Shown one piece after another: positions 1 to 11,604 of a DNA stretch of 64,000 nucleotides. Both the position numbers and the translations under genes were made by a program. How positions within the stretch are numbered: the first letter of the stretch is position 1; every line of letters begins with the position of its first letter. The stretch comes from Limonium bicolor. Taxonomy: Eukaryota > Streptophyta > Magnoliopsida > Caryophyllales > Plumbaginaceae. The stretch covers positions 3,782,001-3,846,000 of the forward strand of contig CM041779.1 in assembly GCA_023374045.1 (NCBI GenBank). Reading direction: 5' to 3'. The notes beneath the pieces are model-generated. The model was not told where the DNA came from. It saw only the letters and a program-made list of their open reading frames with translations, and made no database searches.

Positions 1-651
1 ATCAAAGTCAATATCGATGTTACCAGGCCTTTACTCTGTTTCATTACTATCTCTCTCGGGGGAAAACCAACCATTTTGAGGATTACTTATGAACGTCTCC
101 CTAATCTGTGTTTTCTGTGTGGCCGGTTTACTCATGTGGTTCGTAATTGTCCCTATCGCACGGAGGCTACGGAGGACGAGCTCAACTACGGTCTGTGGCT
201 TAAGGCAGGATCCACTACTTCTGGTCGCCCACGCCAGGACGTCTCGGACATGGGTTCTGCTCCTCAGGAGCAAGGGTCGTTGCCTCCTTCTTCTTGTGCT
301 GTAGTTCAAGCCATTGTTTCTGATGCTCTGGGTTTGGTCACTCAAACTGTTCTGCCATCGACTGATGCTAATCTTGAGGAAGGAGAAATTCCGCCAACCA
401 TGCACATGAATGTTGACCCAATCCCATCCACTGAGCTTACTCTTTCTACTACTGTTGTTGCTGCGGAAGAGGGTGTTTCACAGGGTTCCAATGGTCGCAA
501 AAGGAAGATGGTTGCTGTTCAATCTTCCTCCACTGAGACAGAGATTCGTGAGCTGCATGATCATGAAGAGGTGTCCAAGAAGGGAAAGGAAATTATGGAA
601 TGTTCATCTGATCAGGCGTCTCTGGGGGCATCCCAGGGTCGCCACATATAA
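1..651 (+). pseudogene. LINE ORF1 (zinc-knuckle nucleic-acid-binding protein), 5'-partial
   Basis: The frame is open from base 1 to the TAA at 649-651, so the protein begins before the window. It has a CCHC zinc knuckle of the form C-x2-C-x4-H-x4-C (CFLCGRFTHVVRNC), preceded by the YERLPN motif typical of plant LINE ORF1 proteins that pair a DUF4283 domain with a zf-CCHC_4 knuckle. The rest is low-complexity, rich in S, T and E, with a basic KRKM patch near residue 165 of the visible part. In L1 elements ORF1 binds the element RNA in the ribonucleoprotein. Only the C-terminal part is visible, and no frameshift is seen in it. Typed as a pseudogene because the element as a whole is broken. Confidence 0.8.
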
Positions 652-2020
652 ATGTCGTTTGTAGTGGCGAATTGTCGTGGGCTTGGCTCCGCTGCGTCAA
701 TTCCCAACTTAGGGAGCTTGTAAGGTCACATTCACCCGCCTTTTTGTTTTTGTCAGAAACCAAGTTATCTTCTCATGAGATGAAGTCTGTTGCTAGTAGT
801 TTTAGGCAATATTTTTGGATTGCGGGTGATAGTGTTGGTCGTAGGGCGGGGGTAGCCCTCTTTTGGAAACCAATGTTTGATGTTCAGTTGCTTAGTTATT
901 CTAGTCGTCATGTAGATTGCTTAGTTAGGACCTCGGGTGGGATTTCTTGGAGAATCACTGGATTGTACGGTTGGACTGAACATACAATAAAATGGAAAAC
1001 GTGGAACCTTTTGTCTTATCTTTATTCTCAATGCCATGGACCTTGGGTCCTAGATGGTGATTTCAATGAAGTGTTATTTTTTGATAAGCATCTAGGACGG
1101 GGCTCTCGCCAGCATTCCTCTATGCTTTCTTTTCGCAAGTGTTTAGCAGATTGTCAACTACAGGATCTGGGTTATAAGGGGTCCAAATTTACATGCACAA
1201 ATAGGGGAAGACACCATTTTAATGTCAAGAGTCGCATAGATAGATTCTTATGCAATGATCAATGGCTACACTTGTTTCCATCCGCTCTAAACGTGCATTT
1301 ACCTTAGAACTCTTCAGATCATCGGCCTATAAAGTTAGTATTTTATCCTTCTTTTAGGGGGGTTCCAAGGCTTTTAAATTTGAGAATTGTTGGGCTACTC
1401 ATCCTTATTGCAAGACTACGGTTCAACAGGTCTATGTCATGCCCAATCTTAATTACATGTCTAAAGTTCGACTTTGTGGTAATCGGCTTCGCCAATGGGG
1501 GGCTAAGCAGGTGTGGATTGAACGCAAGTTGATAGCAGACACTGTTAAAGAAATGGATTCCCTCTCATCTACTCTGCTATCTGATCAGGATTCTTATAGG
1601 TGGTCTTCTTTATCTAAGTCTCTGGACTCTTTATTGCTTAAGAAGGAACAACGTCTTCATCAGTATGCTAGACAAGACTGGATTCAAGCTGGTGACCGGA
1701 ATACAACATTCTTTTTGCAAGACATAAGATGCGAAGTTGTCAGAATTCAATTTTGTCCATTTCTTCAGATGCTCACCATTCTCAGACATCATGGCATGGT
1801 ATTGAATTTTTTGCACGTAGTTTTTTTACTGACTTGTTTGCTTCCACCCATCCACTGCCATCCCTCACTTGTTGGCATGTGTTGAAGGTAGAGTCCCTTC
1901 CAACTGTCATGTTGATATAGGACAACCGTATACTAAGGAAGAGATTATCTCAGCTTACAATCATCTTAATCCAACTAAAGCCCCAGGGCCTGATGGGATA
2001 AACGGGTTTTTCTTGTGCAC
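652..2020 (+). pseudogene. LINE ORF2, endonuclease and start of reverse transcriptase (left part)
   Basis: The ATG at 652 directly follows the ORF1 stop. The first residues give the endonuclease motif ANCRGLG; a frameshift near 700-715 moves the frame. Apurinic-type endonuclease motifs follow: SETK, WVLDGDFNEV (catalytic GDFN), SRIDRF and, after an in-frame TAG at 1305-1307, the SDH motif near 1315. A linker at 1439-1720 contains the DRNTTFF motif seen just before the RT domain. The RT begins with APGPDGINGFF near 1980-2010, where the LTR element cuts it. Disruptions: one frameshift near 700, a nonsense codon at 1305 and a further frameshift near 1730. Confidence 0.85.
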
Positions 2021-3533
2021 TGCAGACGTTATAAAGTGAGTGGTTGAAATGGTGTAAAATTAAAAGAAAAGAAATTAAAACTCAAAATAAACGTCGGGCT
2101 GCAAACAAATCCCGGTCGCAGTAGTATAGTGAAAATGTAAGCGACCGGATATCGAACCACGGGACTAATATACATATTATAGTACCTAAGCGTGTCACAT
2201 GAGGGGGGATTAATTGACTTGTTTTTATAAATAAAAGGAAAGAAAAAAAAACTAAATTAACAGATAAACTAAACGGGACTCTGGTTCAGATTAATTATCT
2301 GCTCTTTCATGCTATTCCTACTGGTTTAATTATAATTGTCTGGCAAAATTCCTTTAATTATCTTAAGGACTAAGTCATAGCCTCATAAGAACTCGTTTAC
2401 CAGAAATGCTCGGTCTAATCAAGGTTCGAGCACTCTTATGTAAACGGACATTAAATTCGAGGAAATATAATTGCATCTGAAAATACTAACTCATTAAATC
2501 ATAATAGAGCTTTCTCCAGATTTGCGGCTTAATCAACCTATCTATTTATCACCTGGTCTGATCAAAATAGACTTAGCAAGCAATTTAATAAACTCATGAC
2601 ATTTATTAAAAAGGCGAGAGATGGGCTTTAAGCGTAACAAACTTCATTAAATTAAAACCAGTAAAAACATTGCATAATAATACAGAACATAATAATCACG
2701 CAAAGCATATGAACTCTAGCCTAACATATTAAATAGTTTGGTCTTCTATTTAAATACGTGAGACTAGAGGTGAGATTAATGAGATGAAAAGAAAACAAAT
2801 GGAGAAGCGGGAGATTAGAGATGAAGATGAACGAGTGAGTGAAAGTGTAGTGGTACGAAGATGGAATGATGGTGTGAATTGGAACTCCAGGAGGAACCAC
2901 GGACGGAACCTCTGGAAGGACACTGGAGAAGGTGAGACGAGTGTTGTATTTATAGAGGAAGAAGAAGCAGAGCAGCAGCTTCATTGATTGAGCTCGATGA
3001 TTGCAGCTCCCATTGATTGCAGCTCATTGATTGCGCAGGGGACAGGGCTGCAACGCGTGCGTGATTTCTGGTAGGCGCCGTCTCAAGTTGCAGAGCGAGT
3101 CGGCGAAGATAACCCGTATTTAACATGTCCGCTAGATAAGTGGCGGTCTCCTCTATCTTGTCCGCCTGTTTATCAAGCGGTACTCTCTGTCACGTCCGCC
3201 TCGCGGTCTCCTCTGTCTTGTCCGCCTCTTAAGTGGCGGTTGCCTCTCTGTTGTCCGCCTCGTATTGGGCGGTTGCCCTCTGTTGTCCGCCTGATAAGGA
3301 GGCGGTACTGAGGAGGCGGAACATACATGCGTGCTTCACGCGTGACATCTTTTTTAATCCTTAATATATGTCTTTGTTTGTCATTTTTCCTACATTTTAA
3401 CACATATAATACATTAGTTAATATAATAACATAAATATAGGAAAAACCAAAGATAAGTGAGAAACATTACTAAAAATGCTGCAATTAATAAGGTGATTAA
3501 ACCTTAAAAAGTCTATATGTTTTGCACTTATCA
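2021..3533 (-). repeat. Left LTR (3' LTR of the minus-strand element)
   Basis: 1513 bases, nearly identical to 6516-7988 but about 40 bases longer because of scattered one-base gaps. It contains a GC-rich array of short inverted units (GTCCGC...GCGGT) at about 3124-3320 and a short open frame at 2784-2987 that has no recognisable domain. Confidence 0.92.
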
Positions 3534-3572
3534 AACTTCCTCACACTTGACTTTTGCTTGTCCTCAAGCAAA
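3534..3572 (-). other. Polypurine-tract region with adjacent perfect 8-bp hairpin
   Basis: On the minus strand this reads as a purine-rich stretch (AAGTGTGAGGAAGTT) ending at the LTR boundary, which is the expected place for plus-strand priming. Next to it is a perfect hairpin: TTTGCTTG at 3553-3560, a 4-base loop, then CAAGCAAA at 3565-3572. The core motif TTCCTCACACTT (3537-3548) recurs at 4431-4442, 4600-4611 and 4635-4646. Confidence 0.65.
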
Positions 3573-6494
3573 TAAGGAATATAATTATCTAAGCCTTAAT
3601 AATAAAACAAGATTAAATAAGTGTAGAAGGGAATTTAGACAAAGTGACAATTGAAAGAATAATTCTGCTCTTAGAAGTAGGTTTTTATAAACAGTGAAAA
3701 AGAACAATTTAAAAAAAGCACAGAAAGACTAACTGCAGAAAACAAGTTAGATTAACCTGGGATTTCCAACCAATTTCATTCTCTAACCCGGAATGACAAG
3801 GGGTGTGAAGTAATGCCTTATTCCGCAATACCTTTCAATACCACGTACTCATGTTCATAAATTGCAATTATATTTACATTTCTTTTTGAATGTGCAAATT
3901 GTATATACAAAGCACATATTATTTTTATAATAATTTTTTTTGATTTGCATATTTTTCTGTACCCCAGACTTTTCTCTCTATCCTTGTAACGGTGTTGGGT
4001 CTTCTATCCCAGATCACGAGACCTTAGGTAGATAGGTGTTAAAGCACCCCAAAGAACTTAATAACCGGATAGACGAGGCCTGCTTTTGGTTAGAAAAATT
4101 CATAAACAGCGGAGTACCTTGTCTTTATCCTTTTCTTTCCTTGACTTTCCACATATTTCCATAATCCCAAGCTAAACTAAATTGGTTTCTACAATTAGTA
4201 GATCTATCATATTTTGAGTGAAAATAGAATATTTTGAAGGAAAATAATTTTATACAAACTTCTTTAAATAAAACCATCTTTCAGTTGTCACTTGACATAA
4301 TTTCATACACTTCTACAATTATTTTATCTCATTTTTATCAAAATTTTTTTAATTTTAGGCAGTTTAGAGTAGCAAAAAGCGAGTGTGGCATTATCGAACA
4401 ACTGTCATATTTTCAGGGAAAGGTCTCTCCTTCCTCACACTTAAGAGGAGCAATGTCCTCATTGATCAAAATTAATTCAAGAAAAGGACCTTTCAAATTA
4501 TGACAGACTCATAAAGGATTAAATAAATACGGGTTGAACATTAATAAAATAAAGGAAGAACTGAAACTCCCCTTGTATCGTAGATTGAGGAAGGTATCCT
4601 TCCTCACACTTAGAGCTTTGGTAGGGGTGAGACGTTCCTCACACTTGAGTTCGCGCAAGTGTTCAACCGAAGATATCGAATTTCCTAGAGCAACTAAGGT
4701 TGCTCCCATAGGCGAGTTCAGCTATATGTTCGAATATTTATTCTGAAAAGAAAATCATATATAGCCAGCAGAACTCAAGTGGCACCAAAAAGAAAAAAAA
4801 AAATTATGATAAACATAAATAATTAGGCATAAATAACTTTAAGCAAAAATAATACAGTACTACATAAATAAAAAACATGAAGCAAACCGAACTGTTACCT
4901 CCCAGAAGTTTGATAAGGTTTAAACAGTATAAGTCTACAAAATGTTAGTACACAACATAATAAAGTACTACATAAAATAAAAACATTAAGAGTTAACAAA
5001 TATTAATAAACAAAGAGCAACATAAAAACTAATATTAATAGCAACATAAATATTAATATTAAAAACAACATAAAAATTAATATTATTAACAAAGCATTAA
5101 TATTTGACATAAACATTTTAGTAATATTAACAAAAATAGAAAACAAGAAGAACAAATAATATGAAATATAAACAGAATAATTATACAACATAATTCTGTC
5201 GAAAAATCGACGGAACCTCCCCTAAAAATCTACGATTCTCCACAATTAATTCAGCCAAACGCAAGGTAATTTAATACCGTTATCAGCCTAAATCCACATA
5301 TAACAACCTATAATCATAAATTCATTCGTTTAATAAAACAAGGCATAATACAATTGGAGAATGCTATTTTAACATAGCAAGTCTCGTATCTACATATACC
5401 TAAATTTGAAATTCATCCAAAACGACAAATTTAAGTATAATCAGTGTAGTTTTAACCTTGTGTATGTATAATATGATTTATAGAAGAAGAATCTGAGACA
5501 AAAATCGCATGTTAAGCTCGAATTTTCGAACGGGTCGACCTAGGGTTCGAAAGTTCAGTCCTTAATTTCTCCTAGTGTAGTTCATTATTTGTGGATTTGA
5601 AACTATAGAAACGTTAAGAATTGAAAAACAAAGATTTCGGTACTAACCTTGCGTAATTTGGTGGAGAATTGAGGAAGTTGTGTTGAATTGAAGAGGAGGG
5701 GAGTTGCGCGGCTTGTTCGTTCTCCTCTGTACCGGTTCGAGCTCTCTAATTTGGGGAAGAACAGATTGCAAAACGCGGCGTTTGAAGTTTTTTTTTTATT
5801 ATTTGCGAAGTCCGTCCGCTAGTTATCAGGCGGTGCCGTCCGCTAGTTAAGTGGCGGACAAGAGTGGAGACGTCCGCGAGGCGGTCTCGTGTGTGGCGTC
5901 CGCGTGGTAAGTGGCGGACAAGGCTGTTGACGTCCGCTACATATGAGGCGGTTGGTTCCTTCGTTTTTTTTTTTGAGTTTAACGAAAGTAACAGAGTTAT
6001 AAAATAACAAGTTAGTAATAAAAATGACATAAATTAAAAGTTAGTAATTAAATTTACAGAAAATTAAATGTTAGTAATTAGTAGACAGAATATTAAACGT
6101 TAAGGAGTTAGAGACAATGGAAAGAAATGACAGAAAATTAAATGACAGAAATTTTAAGTTAGTAGTTAGTATACAATGGAAATTAAATGTTAAGGACAAT
6201 GGAAATTAAATATTAGAGACAATGGAAATTAAATCACAATAATATAAGAGTTAGAAGTTAGATGTCAGAAGTTAGAAGTCCGAAGTTAGATGGCCAAAGT
6301 CAGGTGTCCAATTGTCCATATGTCCAATTAATATTAACAGATTATTAAATAATTATTATTAACAAAATATAGTAGATAATTAATATTAACAATAAACAGA
6401 ATATTATGGACATAATATTAACAGAGTAAAAAGAACAGAATATTTATAATTAACAGGTGAATAATCCGGGGCTTAGGAACTAGAATAAATCTAG
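3573..6494 (-). other. Non-coding interior of the LTR element
   Basis: About 2.9 kb of AT-rich sequence with no gag, protease, integrase or RT motif in any frame. It contains three extra copies of the polypurine-like motif, a stretch of short A/T-rich iterations (ACATAAAAATTAATATT-like, about 4940-5190) and, at 5812-5952, five more GTCCGC...GCGG inverted units like those in the LTRs. Short reading frames here look random. Confidence 0.8.
5812..5952. repeat. Internal array of GTCCGC...GCGG inverted units
   Basis: Five short units, each beginning GTCCGC and ending GGCGG or GCGGT after a 2-12 base loop, packed into 140 bases. The same unit type occurs about six times in each LTR (3124-3320 and about 7583-7775). 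Confidence 0.75.
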
Positions 6495-6512
6495 TCCCCG
6501 GCAACGGCGCCA
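6495..6512 (-). other. Primer-binding site complementary to tRNA-Asp
   Basis: The plus strand reads TCCCCGGCAACGGCGCCA, which is the 3' end of plant tRNA-Asp including the CCA tail. On the minus strand it is therefore an 18-base primer-binding site, three bases inside the 5' LTR. The tRNA sequence is recalled knowledge; the match and spacing are read directly. Confidence 0.9.
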
Positions 6513-6515
6513 TTT

Positions 6516-7988
6516 TGCAGACGTTATAAAGTGAGTGGTTGAAATGGTGTAAAATTAAAAGAAAAGAAATTAAAACTCAAAATAACGTCGGGCTGCAAAC
6601 AAATCCCGTCGGCAGTAAGTGGAATGAAATGTAAACCCGGGATATCGAACCCGGGACTAATATCATAATATGTACCTAAGCGTGTCACAGGAGGGGGATT
6701 AATTGACTTGTTTTTATAAATAAAGGAAAGAAAAATAACTAAATTAACAGATAAACTAACGGGACTCTGGTTCAGATTAATATTATCTGCTCTTTCATTC
6801 TATTCCTACTGTTTTAATTATAATTGTCTGGCAAAATTCCTTTAATTATCTTAAGGACTAAGTCATAGCCTCATCAAACTCGTTTACCAGAAATGCTCGG
6901 TCTAATCAAGGTTCGAGCACTCTTATGTAAACGGACATTAAATTCGAGGAAATATAATTGCATCTGAAAATACTAACTCATTAAATCATAATAGAGCTTT
7001 CTCCAGATTTGCGGCTTAATCAACCTATCTATTTATCACCTGGTCTGATCAAAATAGACTTAGCAAGCAATTTAATAAACTCATGACATTTATTAAAAAG
7101 CGAGAGATGGCTTTAAGCGAACAAACTTCATTAAATTAAACCAGTAAAAACATTGCATAATTAATACAGAACTAATAATCATTCGCAAAGCATATGAACT
7201 CTAGCCTAACATATTAAATAGTTTGGTCTTCTATTTAAATACTGAGACTAGAGGTGAGATTAATGAATGAAAAGAAAACAAATGGAGAAGCGGGAGATTA
7301 GAGATGAAGATAACGAGTGAGTGAAAGTGTGTGGTACGAATGGAATGATGTGTGAATTGGAACTCCAGGAGGAACCACAGACGAACCTCTGGAAGGACAC
7401 TGGAGAAGGTAGACGAGTGTTGTATTTATAGAGGAAGAAGAAGCAGAGCAGCAGCTTCATTGATTGAGCTCGATGATTGCAGCTCATTGATTGCGCAGGG
7501 GACAGGGCTGCAACGCGTGCGTGATTTCTAGGCTCCCGTCCAAGTTGTAGAGCGAGTCGGCGAAGATAACCCGTATTTAACATGTCCGCTAGATAAGTGG
7601 CGGTCTCCTCTATCTTGTCCGCCTGTTTATCAAGCGGTACTCTTTGTCACTCCGCCTCGCGGTCTCCTCTGTCTTGTCCGCCTCTTAAGTGGCGGTTGCC
7701 TCTCTGTTGTCCGCCTCGTATTGGGCGGTTGCCCTCTGTTGTCCGCCTGATAAGGAGGCGGTACTGAGGAGGCGGAACATACATGTGTGCTTCACGCGTG
7801 ACATCTTTTTTAATCCTTAATATATGTCTTGTTTGTCATTTTTCCTACATTTTAACACATATAATACATTAGTTAATATAATAACATAAATATAGGAAAA
7901 ACCAAAGATAAGTGAGAAACATTACTAAAAATGCTGCAATTAATAAGGTGATTAAACCTTAAAAAGTCTATATGTTTTGCACTTATCA
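6516..7988 (-). repeat. Right LTR (5' LTR of the minus-strand element)
   Basis: 1473 bases, the partner of 2021-3533. On the minus strand it begins TGATAAGTGC and ends CGTCTGCA. It differs from its partner mainly by missing single bases, often in purine runs, with few substitutions. Confidence 0.92.
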
Positions 7989-7993
7989 TGCAC

Positions 7994-10689
7994 CTACTGG
8001 ACCGATGTTGGGGATGTTTCATTAATACTACTGCCCGTTCTTTCCTAAATACTGATGCTTTGTGTGAAGGGTTAAACCACACTCACATTGCTTTGCTACC
8101 CAAAAACCCTCTGCTTGCTTCGGTTACAGATTATCAGCCCATTTCTTTGTGTAACCATTTACAGAGTCATTTCCAAAGTTCTTTAAATCGTATCCAGCAA
8201 GTCATGCCTTTGGTTATCTTAGATAACCAAGGTGCTTGTCAATGGTCGTCTCAGTTCGGATCAAATCATGTTGGCACATGAAATTATGTTTTCAATGCGT
8301 AATTCCAGGGCTAAGAAGAGAGGTCATTCCGCATTCAAGGTTGATATGGCCAAAGCTTTTGATCGTCTGAGTGGTCTTTCGTTATAGCAGTTTTATCTCA
8401 TATGGGTTTTCATCAGAATTGGATTAACTTGGTTTTTAAGTGTTTATCCACTGTCAGTTTGCATCTTGATCAATGGCCATCCGGTACTACTTTCTATCCA
8501 CAGAGAGGATTGAGGCAAGGAGATCCACTATCTCCTTATCTGTTTATCTATTGTATGGAGGTCTTGACTTCCTCTCTTGAATTGGCTCAAAATATGGGTC
8601 TTTACCAGGGTATTCAGTTGCCACACTCATCTCTCTCCATTAATAGTTTGCTTTTCGCAGATGATTGCATCCTATTTGGAGCAGCAACCTCTCAAAATGC
8701 AGCAGTGTTGGATCAGATTTTCAAGAATTTAAACAAGCATCCGGTCAATGCATAAATTTAGATAAGTCAGCTTTGATGTTCTCCTCAGAGTTGGATCATG
8801 TTTATAAGCACTATACTGCCCAGCTGGCTACCCGAGAGGTCCACGACTTTAGTTTATATCTGGGGTTCCAAGTACAATAGGAAAAATCACGTTGTACCAT
8901 ATTTAATTACATTAAAGACCAGATTATTAAACGCATTCAGGGATGGACTCACAAGGTGTCTCAAGCGGGACACACTCAATTGATTAAATCAGTTCTTCAG
9001 TCTATTCCTACTTATATTATATCAGTTTTTTCTGCTGCCTCCGCATGCCTGCTCAAGAGTCTACAGCAATTGCTTGCCAGGTTTTGGTGGGGTGGAACCT
9101 CTGTTAAGTCTGCGTTACATTGGAAGAAATGGTCCACTCTGTGTAAACCGGTGGAAGAAGGAGGGCTGGGGTTTAGAGACCTTAGAAGTTTCAATCGGGC
9201 CCTATTGGCTAAACAATTCTGGCGCATTCTAACCCAACCTTCTACTCTGTTGTCAAAGTTTTTATCATGATAAGTATATCAAAAATGCTCCCCTGTTGTT
9301 GCTAAAGTCTTAGTCGTCAGCCAGCCTAGTATGGAAAGCACTTCTTGCAACTCGTGATTTAGTTCAAAATGGAGGAAGGAAGAAAATTTTCCAGGCTTCA
9401 ACACCCACCACAGATCGTTGGTTATCCTCGAAACCAGGTGGCAGTCCTTTTGCATGGACATTTCCCCCTCTGGTCAAGCAGCTTTCTTCCGTTGCAAGTC
9501 TCATCACTCCAACCAATTCGTGGAATGTTGATCTTCTTCATAGGTGGTTTCTTCCTGAAGACGTGTGTTATATTCTAGCCACGCCGATTCACCAGCAACC
9601 TGCTCTCTCCCAAATGGGTCCAGCCCCAGATCAATGGTATTGGGGACTCACTTCTTCGGGTAACTACTCAGTTAAATCTGCTTACTATGCTGATTTCCAC
9701 GCACAAACGTATCTTGATCAACCTTCATCCTCCATTGACCGTCTCGGCAAAGCTTGTAAAGTGCTGTGGGCAGCAGATCTTCCGCCTCGCATCAAGCTCT
9801 TGGGCTGGAAACTTTTCCTGGGTATTCTTCCAACCAAGATTGTCATAGCTTCCTGTCTGAAAAACATGATGGATGTCTCCTGTCTTTTTGTGGTTGTGGA
9901 CACCAGAACCATTTCTCACGTCCTCATCCACTGTCCTGCGGTCCAGGAATATTGGCTGCTCAAGTCCATCCTTATACCATATGTTCCTAATGATCAATCT
10001 TTTACAGACTGGTATTATCACACTTCTGTTAGCCACACCAAGTAGCGTTTTCAAGCTACAACTGAACTGTTATGGCTTTTATGGTTCGCCCGCTGCCAAC
10101 TTACTTTTGGTCATACCAAGACTTATGCACAAGGTTGGTGCCAAACTACTTCCTACTTGGAACGTTCTACCACTTTTGCTGTTTCTTCCTTCACCAGCTT
10201 CCAACAACATCAACTCTTGCACGTCAATCAAACCTGGATAGATTTCTGGGTGGATGCTAGTATGGACATGCAATCACGGGTTGGTTTTGCTTACATTGCT
10301 AGGCTTGGTAACACTTTGCTTCATGTCGGTATGCATGGACTTATGGGCACTTTCTCCAGTTTTGATTGTGAAGCTCTCGGTGTGGAGGCCGCAGTAGGTG
10401 CAGCAAACTCCTTGAGTTTTCGAAATATCAAAATTCTCACTGATTGCAAATCCATCGTCGACTATCTCTCCACTGGTGCATCCACTTCTCTTCCAATCTC
10501 CACCATGCAAATTTTAGATAGAGTTCAGACCAACATTTTTGCTTTTGATCAAATATGTTGTTTCATGTCCCTAGGACTGAGAATTTATCAGCTCATATGT
10601 TAGCGAACCATGTCTGCTGTTCTCAGGAACAAGCTTCATGGGGTCCGGATTCCATTCCGGAGTTTGTACTGAATCTTTGTGCTTTATAA
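7994..10689 (+). pseudogene. LINE ORF2, reverse transcriptase to RNase H (right part)
   Basis: Continues ORF2 exactly where the LTR element cut it (CTYWTDVG across the join). RT motifs: [14 protein letters not shown] near 8500 and the catalytic FADD in LLFADDCILF near 8660. After the RT come RFWWGG near 9080, [19 protein letters not shown] near 9130, a zf-RVT-like segment at 9600-9960 (SVKSAYY, W.ADLPPRIKLLGWK) and an RVT_3-type RNase H beginning WVDASMD at 10250 and containing ILTDCKS at 10435. The frame shifts at about 8030, 8160, 8370, 8740, 8880, 9265, 9560 and 10045. Last coding residues lie near 10686, followed by TAA. Confidence 0.88.
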
Positions 10690-10908
10690 GATATCAGTCA
10701 CTTTAAAAAAAAAGAATAGAATTAGTGGTAAAATAGCCCCAAAAATAACAAGATATATAAAAGAACACAACTAGCTAGATTGTGAAATTCGTCCGCAAAT
10801 CACCCTTGCAAGTTGGAGTATCTTCTTCTAGTACGTCGCATAACATCATTAAACACTGTGCCGTTAAGAGACCTGAAAAAAACTTCTTTATTCTAGGTCT
10901 ATATATAG

Positions 10909-11351
10909 CAGTGGCGGACCCAGAAGTCAAACCTCATGGGTCCAATTTTTTTTCGACGTTAACATATATTAAATTTGAAGGTAATATATGAATGTGGGGT
11001 CATAAATTTTTTCAGCACTAATATATATATAATCTTTAGTTAATATTTAAATTTTAAATAAGCAGGTAGTATTTGTAAATTAGACTCATTTTTTAAATAG
11101 TTAAACATGGGGTTAGACTTTAACATGGATCAAGGGGTAATTTTGTTTCATAACATTAAAAACCTAAAAATAGGTCGACAATAATTTAATTTCCAACCTC
11201 ACATATACATGTCTTTACCACTAAATTATCAACTTTTAATATTTTACTCAATTTTATTTAATTAAAACTATAATTTAAAAATTAATTTTTTTATTATCAG
11301 AAAAGCTATGAGGTCCGGGACCCCACTAGACCCCGCCTCGGTCCGCCCCTG
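10909..11351. mobile_element. hAT-like MITE with perfect 8-bp target duplication
   Basis: 443 bases with terminal inverted repeats CAGTGGCGGACC and GGTCCGCCCCTG, flanked by ATATATAG at 10901-10908 and 11352-11359. No coding capacity; AT-rich centre. An 8-bp duplication is the hallmark of hAT transposases. Confidence 0.85.
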
Positions 11352-11604
11352 ATATATAGGCGAGTAAAATGAAAGAAAATATCCGTTTTGTGCAACGCTC
11401 CTTTGATTTGCTGTCAGCGATGTAACAATGCTTACAATCACAAATCTCAGCTATTATTAGCTAGATTAAAAATAATTTAGCAGATAAGATTCCACAAGAG
11501 TATTTTTATTAGGTTATATATACAAATATATATATAATATTCAAATATTTTATCCATATTTTACTTGTAAACCTTCTGTTTTTATTTTTACTTTTAGGTA
11601 TATA

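Larger units (their letters stand above)
2021..7988 (-). mobile_element. Non-coding LTR retrotransposon (LARD-like), minus orientation
   Basis: Two long direct repeats (2021-3533 and 6516-7988) flank 2982 bases without any gag or pol domain on either strand. The element is flanked by a perfect 5-bp target duplication, TGCAC, at 2016-2020 and 7989-7993. Ends are TG...CA. A primer-binding site matching the 3' end of tRNA-Asp lies three bases inside the right LTR, which fixes the orientation as minus. A purine-rich tract on the minus strand adjoins the left LTR. The length and lack of coding fit a large retrotransposon derivative that needs a partner's enzymes. The LTR start TGATAAGTGC and the primer type suggest a Ty3/gypsy (Tat/Athila-like) parent; that placement is inference. 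Confidence 0.92.
1..10713 (+). mobile_element. L1-type LINE retrotransposon, 5' end outside window, split by an LTR element
   Basis: An ORF1 with a zinc knuckle is followed directly by an ORF2 with endonuclease, reverse transcriptase (RT), zf-RVT-like and RNase H segments, ending in a short A-run at 10705-10713. This is the domain order of plant L1-clade LINEs that carry an RNase H domain. The copy is interrupted at 2021-7988 by an LTR retrotransposon, and its coding sequence resumes exactly after the target duplication. It carries several frameshifts and stops, so it is inactive as sequenced. The 5' end, and therefore any LINE target-site duplication, lies outside the window. Confidence 0.9.

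Noticed and set aside
3173..3403. Arg/Gly-rich minus-strand peptide in the left LTR
   Set aside because: It comes from reading through the GTCCGC...GCGG hairpin array and is broken in the right LTR.
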